Shown here in pieces: positions 59,962 to 64,000 of a DNA stretch of 64,000 nt. The DNA is taken from contig OX387203.1 in the NCBI GenBank assembly GCA_947561715.1, positions 8,060,001 to 8,124,000 on the forward strand, in the 5' to 3' direction. Origin of the DNA: Ascidia mentula. Its lineage: Eukaryota > Chordata > Ascidiacea > Phlebobranchia > Ascidiidae. Below the pieces are notes generated by a model, which had not been told where the DNA came from, searched no databases, and saw only the letters and a program-made list of their open reading frames with translations. The position numbers were made by a program, and so were the translations under genes. The first letter of the stretch is position 1, and the number at the start of each line of letters is the position of its first letter.

Positions 59962-60215
59962 GTACAATTTTGAAATGGTTTTTTTAACTACTTAAGGCAA
60001 CGCTCAATACTTTCTGCAAAGAATTGCGGTCTCTGCTTCACGTTTATGTTTACCGCTGTCGGTTCCACTTCATTTGCCACGCAAATTAGTGAAGCATAAA
60101 ATTTCAACTGCCACCATAGAGATCTTATGTATGGAAACAAACGGGTTGTTAACAACGCCACTGGATTGCTATACAAGCGAGTTTTGATTTTGTAAAACCT
60201 TTTCCTTTTAGCACA
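59962..60215. promoter_or_regulatory. Bidirectional promoter region, HAUS7 / CCDC103
   Basis: 254 bases between the two divergent start codons. A strong acceptor, TTTTCCTTTTAG, ends at 60211, leaving only CACA before the CCDC103 ATG. This implies either a tiny 5' UTR exon within the interval or spliced-leader trans-splicing. Confidence 0.6.
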
Positions 60216-60890
60216 ATGTCAGACTTCAACGATACATTGGACTTCAAAGGTTTGGAAAAAGAGTTGTCAGCTGCTGTTGCAAAAGATGCCAAGTACCAAC
60301 GTGAAAACGACGCTAAATTCCGCGCTATTCACCAAAAAGTACAGAGTTATGAAGAGTTCAGAGATATAGTTGAGGCTTCCCATCTCAAACCACTTGACAG
60401 GGTGGACAAAATTGGCGGTATGTCGTATCAAAAATGGAATGCCTTATCAACTAACAAATCTGGTTGCTCGGATATGACAAACTCTAAACTAGACAAAGGT
60501 GCAATTAAACCTCCTCAAACAAGTCCGGAGTTTTTGAAAACATGGAAACACCAATGTTCTACTGCAGAATCCAAATATACCTTTCTTGTTAGCATTGACA
60601 AGAAAACGTTGTTGAAGTGCTTTGCTGTTGAATGTCCTTTGGGAGAAATTATTTCATGTATAAATTCAAATGGCAGAAACAGCAAAGCTGAAGATGTATT
60701 GTTGGTATTGGATGTTATACGAAAAGCCAAGCGTTTCAACCTGCAATTAGACTTTTTGTCGACCTCTGAACAAACACAATTAAAAAACATATTTTGTAAT
60801 CTTAAAACAGCCATTGAAGAAACTGGGCACGAGGACCAATTAAATAACCTGCAAACTTTGTGTGAAGATTACAAAACATGTTCTGAATAA
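60216..60890 (+). CDS. CCDC103: CCDC103 (dynein arm attachment factor)
   Basis: 224 residues in one uninterrupted exon. The N-terminal block (LDFKGLEKELSAAVAKDAKY, RENDAKFRAIHQKV, SYEEFRDIVEASHLKPLDR, IGGMSYQKWN) matches vertebrate CCDC103 closely, including its coiled coil. The C-terminal half (SPEFLKTWKH to the end) is the RPAP3_C-like helical domain. CCDC103 is needed for assembly and axonemal anchoring of ciliary dynein arms. The start codon has an acceptor four bases upstream. The gene ends tail-to-tail with UFSP1, 105 bases between stop codons, with no clear AATAAA of its own in that gap. Confidence 0.95.
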   Translation: MSDFNDTLDFKGLEKELSAAVAKDAKYQRENDAKFRAIHQKVQSYEEFRDIVEASHLKPLDRVDKIGGMSYQKWNALSTNKSGCSDMTNSKLDKGAIKPPQTSPEFLKTWKHQCSTAESKYTFLVSIDKKTLLKCFAVECPLGEIISCINSNGRNSKAEDVLLVLDVIRKAKRFNLQLDFLSTSEQTQLKNIFCNLKTAIEETGHEDQLNNLQTLCEDYKTCSE

Positions 60891-60995
60891 CCCTTTTTGT
60901 GTACTTTTTTGCACCTTGGTTCAACTTTTTTCCTGTACTAAAACTTCAACTATATAGTTGCTTAATTTATTTATTGTTTGCAAGCTACAGTGTCA

Positions 60996-61658
60996 TCAAA
61001 CAACAGTTGCTTGAGGCAAACAGAAATTATAGAATGATTTCTCATCAAAGCTGTTAATATTGCGCCATGACAACCACCCCTCATTAATTATTCTGTCCAA
61101 TGTCAATTCTTTATGTGAACAGTGAGGGTCCAAAACCAGAAAATATGTATCTGTTTCGGTGATTATGCTCTGTGCAACTCCTAATATACATTTTGATGCA
61201 GCGTCACGATCACCACCCATCATTACAGGGCTCCCAAGTTTTGAGAAATGCTCCTGTAGGATAGAGGCAGATAGGATGAGAGAATCAGATGGCTTTGAAT
61301 GATGCAACTTACAAGGGACATCAAAGAAATAGTCCATGCAATAGCTTACTTCCAATGACCCAATCCATTCTCTTGACTTAATGAATGTTTTTGGTTTGTC
61401 GTTCATATCTACTAATGCTTTTTGAACTTCAACAATGGATGGAACAGTTGTTGACTTTGATTTTGTGTTATATAAAGTCCAACTACAAAGTGTTTGTAAA
61501 GTTCTGTACCCACAACCCCAACCTTGATCATCAACCTTATCACAGCAGTAATGATAATATGCATATTTCCCTTTAACGATGTTGATTCTTGAACATGTGT
61601 TCGGAGGAATTAGGTTTTCATGAAGATTTTTCAGCAATTCTTCAGGATGACATGTCAT
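60996..61658 (-). CDS. UFSP1: UFM1-specific protease 1
   Basis: Cysteine protease of the UFSP family that matures the ubiquitin-like modifier UFM1 or removes it from targets. From the Met at 61658 the product is 220 residues, close to mouse UfSP1 (217). The catalytic Cys is in DDQGWGCGYRTLQ (about residue 49), and the Asp/His pair is in LVLDPH (about 177-179). Also conserved are REWIGSLEVSYCMDYF, GSPVMMGGDRDAASK and SFYNFCL. The frame stays open to 61832, but a clear acceptor (TTTTTTGTTTTAG) precedes 61677, so the exon begins there with a short 5' UTR before the Met. A plus-strand TTTATT (minus AATAAA) lies about 25 bases past the stop. Confidence 0.94.
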   Translation of the reverse strand: MTCHPEELLKNLHENLIPPNTCSRINIVKGKYAYYHYCCDKVDDQGWGCGYRTLQTLCSWTLYNTKSKSTTVPSIVEVQKALVDMNDKPKTFIKSREWIGSLEVSYCMDYFFDVPCKLHHSKPSDSLILSASILQEHFSKLGSPVMMGGDRDAASKCILGVAQSIITETDTYFLVLDPHCSHKELTLDRIINEGWLSWRNINSFDEKSFYNFCLPQATVV

Positions 61659-61677
61659 AGTTAAGCCTTGATGGAAA

Positions 61678-62368
61678 CTAAAACAAAAAATTTTGTGGAA
61701 TAAACATTGCACTTGATTATACTTAAATAAAAATATACGCGTAATGCAATCGTTTGTCCATACTATAACAATGGCATATTGTGTTACCATTTCAAATATA
61801 ACATATTTTTTTTCAAGCCCTTTTAAATTCATTCAGCCCGCTATGAATTACTCATGCGTTATCACAACAAACACAGACAAAAATAACACATTACTAAACA
61901 AGACAAAAATCGTTTTTTCAAGAGCACAGCAACGGCTTTCATAAAAGAAGAATTAAATTAACGAGTACATGTTAAGTAATAGAAAATTTTAATGCCATTA
62001 AAGACGTTTCTTATTAGTTTCCGAACTGCCGCGCTCCGGATAATTCGAATTCCAAAGAAGTGAATTACCGGTCGCGCAATTTTGGTTTGTTTTGAGCGTT
62101 GCGAAGCGTTTATTTAATATTCAAAAGTTCGACCAAGCGATTTTTCTCTGAAACGATTTGTGGGAAATTTTGTTACAAATAAAATTGGACAATTGAAAGT
62201 AGACAAATGTTGTTTTGAAAGTGGAACTTCTCTTTGGAACTACTTGTCTGGCGAATAAACGCTACAGTACAAGTACACACATGTTTTTTGACCTATAGTC
62301 ATTGTAAAATTGATCTTGTTTCTTTAGGTCAGTAAGATTAGGGTTCAAATTATAGGGACAGATTTTCC
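61678..62368. other. Divergent spacer UFSP1 / IFT46
   Basis: Contains the 5' flanks of both genes. An acceptor (TTGTTTCTTTAG) ends at 62327, about 41 bases before the IFT46 ATG, fitting a 5' UTR intron or a trans-splice site. No other feature seen. Confidence 0.5.
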
Positions 62369-63430
62369 ATGGCTGAAACAGAAAATGCGAAACTGGTAGT
62401 TAATCAGCATTATGATGAAAGTGTGGACGTGAATGACCCAGAAGAAATTGCAAGTCTGTACAGCCCAACACCACGAAAAACACCAACCGGAGGAATTGAA
62501 AGTGTGCACATTGCTGCCAGGCCTCCAGCACAGATGGAAATACCTCCTAATGCTGGTTCGGAGGACACAAGTTTGAGTGAGTTTGATCAGCAACAAGTCC
62601 CGAGAACACTCCCAAGGACTGAACCCAAACCATCTAATCCAAATGGGGGGTTGAGTGAAGGTGATTCTGATGACAGTGAATCTTCCTCTGATGAAGATGA
62701 TGAAGGAGATGCCCCAGAAGGAGCATACGATCCAGCAGATTATGAACATTTGACTGTGAGTCAAGAGATCAAGGAACTATTCCAGTACATCACCAGGTAC
62801 ACACCACAAACCATAGAGCTGGAACACAAGCTCAAACCCTTTAACCCAGACTATATTCCTGCTGTTGGGGACATTGATGCCTTCCTGAAAGTACCTAGAC
62901 CAGATGGCCAACCAGTAACACTGGGGCTTACTGTTCTTGATGAACCATGTGCTAAACAGTCTGACCCAACTGTCCTCGATCTACAGTTGCGGAACATTTC
63001 CAAGACATCTGGCATACGTGCAATGCAAGTTAGAAGTGTAAAAGAAGCTGACAGAAACCCCAAAGCTATTGATGCTTGGGTGGACAGTATCAATGATCTG
63101 CACAGATCCAAACCACCTCCCAATGTCCATTACTCTAAAAGTATGCCTGATATTGATCATTTGATGCAGGAGTGGCCACCAGAAATTGAAGAAATGTTGA
63201 ACAAACTTCAATTGCCTACAGCAAGCTTAGATTGCAGTCTTCAGGACTACGTTGACGTAATATGTGGGATGCTGGATATTCCAGTGCACAAGAACAGAAT
63301 CCAGTCGCTTCATGTCTTATTTAGTTTGTACTCTGCTTTTAAGCAAAACCAACAGTTCCAAACTGACAACATTGAGCAACAAGATGAAGCAGGAGATGCT
63401 AACGGCCCTGAAGTTCTTCAATTTGATTGA
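62369..63430 (+). CDS. IFT46: Intraflagellar transport protein 46
   Basis: 353 residues in a single exon. The first third is disordered and acidic (GDSDDSESSSDEDDEGD), as in known IFT46. The conserved core begins at YDPADYEHLTVSQEIKELFQ and includes KPFNPDYIPAVGDIDAFLKV, LGLTVLDEPCAKQSDPTVLD, NPKAIDAWVDSINDLHRSKP and MPDIDHLMQEWPPEIEEML. IFT46 is an IFT-B subunit that binds IFT52 and supports outer dynein arm transport into cilia. AATAAA lies at 63623-63628. Intronless coding sequence is unusual compared with vertebrate IFT46. Confidence 0.97.
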   Translation: MAETENAKLVVNQHYDESVDVNDPEEIASLYSPTPRKTPTGGIESVHIAARPPAQMEIPPNAGSEDTSLSEFDQQQVPRTLPRTEPKPSNPNGGLSEGDSDDSESSSDEDDEGDAPEGAYDPADYEHLTVSQEIKELFQYITRYTPQTIELEHKLKPFNPDYIPAVGDIDAFLKVPRPDGQPVTLGLTVLDEPCAKQSDPTVLDLQLRNISKTSGIRAMQVRSVKEADRNPKAIDAWVDSINDLHRSKPPPNVHYSKSMPDIDHLMQEWPPEIEEMLNKLQLPTASLDCSLQDYVDVICGMLDIPVHKNRIQSLHVLFSLYSAFKQNQQFQTDNIEQQDEAGDANGPEVLQFD

Positions 63431-63686
63431 TTTACTCCTGTGACTCGCAGGCTGGGAGTTGTGATTAGAAGCTGCAGCATTACAGACACCTCAGCTATTT
63501 TAAGTGGTTCCACCTTTTCCTGTAAATCTATCAGTATCAATGTTTAAGTTTATTTTCAGTTTTATCTGGTGTTTTTCTTGCATACATATATTTTTTTAAA
63601 TACGAGTGTAGCTGTTTGTAGAAATAAATTGAAACACACAACTAGGGTTTTGTGATTTATTAGCATGACAGACAAAATGCAGCAGC

Positions 63687-63770
63687 TTATTTCTGTTGGG
63701 CTTTTCTTTGAGCCTGAATGGCAGCTTGCATTTCTTCACGCTTTCGCTTGGCACGAATGTGAGATCCCAG
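63687..63770 (-). CDS. RPL36: Last exon of ribosomal protein eL36
   Basis: Minus-strand exon after a TTGTTTCTGTAG acceptor: LGSHIRAKRKREEMQAAIQ and a short Lys/Gln tail, stop at 63689-63687. It matches the eL36 C-terminus (vertebrate GTHIRAKRKREELSNVL...). The rest of the gene lies to the right; no further exon is certain in the last 230 bases. Minus-strand AATAAA at 63661-63656. Stop codons of this gene and IFT46 are 256 bases apart, so their 3' ends nearly touch. Confidence 0.93.
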   Translation of the reverse strand: MGSHIRAKRKREEMQAAIQAQRKAQQK

Positions 63771-64000
63771 CTACAGAAACAAAGCAAAACAATAAGGTCA
63801 AAAAATAAAGAACTAGTCTGTCACATAACAGCTGTTTTCTGAATTGGATAAGTTTTGGTTGTTAGTGTTTGTTGTTTTTTTTACCCCACAATTGGTTAAA
63901 TTTCAACTATTCTATACACTTTGCTCTGGTATCAATCACAATAGGATAACCACTTTTCTACAGTGATTATTTGTTACTTAGCCACAATGGTGAACAATCT

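Noticed and set aside
1-64000. CRISPR arrays, bacterial operons or prophage
   Set aside because: Spliced genes throughout; no regularly spaced repeats or prokaryotic signals.

Overview
The window looks like a gene-dense invertebrate chordate chromosome, most probably an ascidian tunicate of the Ciona type. This rests on AT-rich DNA, short introns, many small exons with clean GT-AG junctions, animal-specific families (tetraspanin, makorin, HAUS7, CCDC103, IFT46, UFSP1), short non-autonomous DNA transposons inside introns, and coding starts lying just behind a bare splice acceptor, as expected with spliced-leader trans-splicing. Species assignment is inference. All gene models were built by hand from reading frames and splice phase.

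Layout. 3-209 (+) is the tail of an unrecognised gene. 5632-13516 (+) is a vesicular zinc transporter of the SLC30A2/3/8 group (10 coding exons, 576 aa). 15326-19161 (-), perhaps with 20220-20704 (-), is a large disordered protein that I do not recognise. 22416-33395 (+) is the centrepiece: a four-TM tetraspanin spliced in frame to nine PDZ domains, with two alternative C-termini. A tRNA-Arg gene lies antisense in its last intron, and two hammerhead ribozymes lie in two other introns. 35511-39982 (+) is a class A GPCR with an NRY motif and a very long third intracellular loop. 40914-45704 (+) is a facilitative sugar transporter (SLC2A). 46016-48789 (-) is an HSDL1-like SDR that lacks catalytic residues. 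48790-53009 is a gene-poor gap.

The right end is compact. It holds makorin (53010-57247, -), augmin subunit HAUS7 (58208-59961, -) head-to-head with CCDC103 (60216-60890, +), UFSP1 (60996-61658, -), IFT46 (62369-63430, +) and the last exon of ribosomal protein eL36 (63687-63770, -). CCDC103 and IFT46 are ciliary genes and HAUS7 is a spindle microtubule gene. CCDC103 and IFT46 have no introns in their coding regions although their neighbours are split into 7-11 exons. CCDC103/UFSP1 and IFT46/eL36 are tail-to-tail with very short spacers.

Most interesting points: (1) the tetraspanin-PDZ fusion, an architecture I do not know from any described protein, whose long isoform ends in a class I PDZ ligand; (2) two complete type I hammerhead ribozyme folds, one part of an inverted pair, in introns of that same gene; (3) alternative last exons with separate poly(A) signals and a 57-bp-arm hairpin just upstream; (4) a likely pseudoenzyme SDR; (5) two GC-AG introns supported by reading frame.
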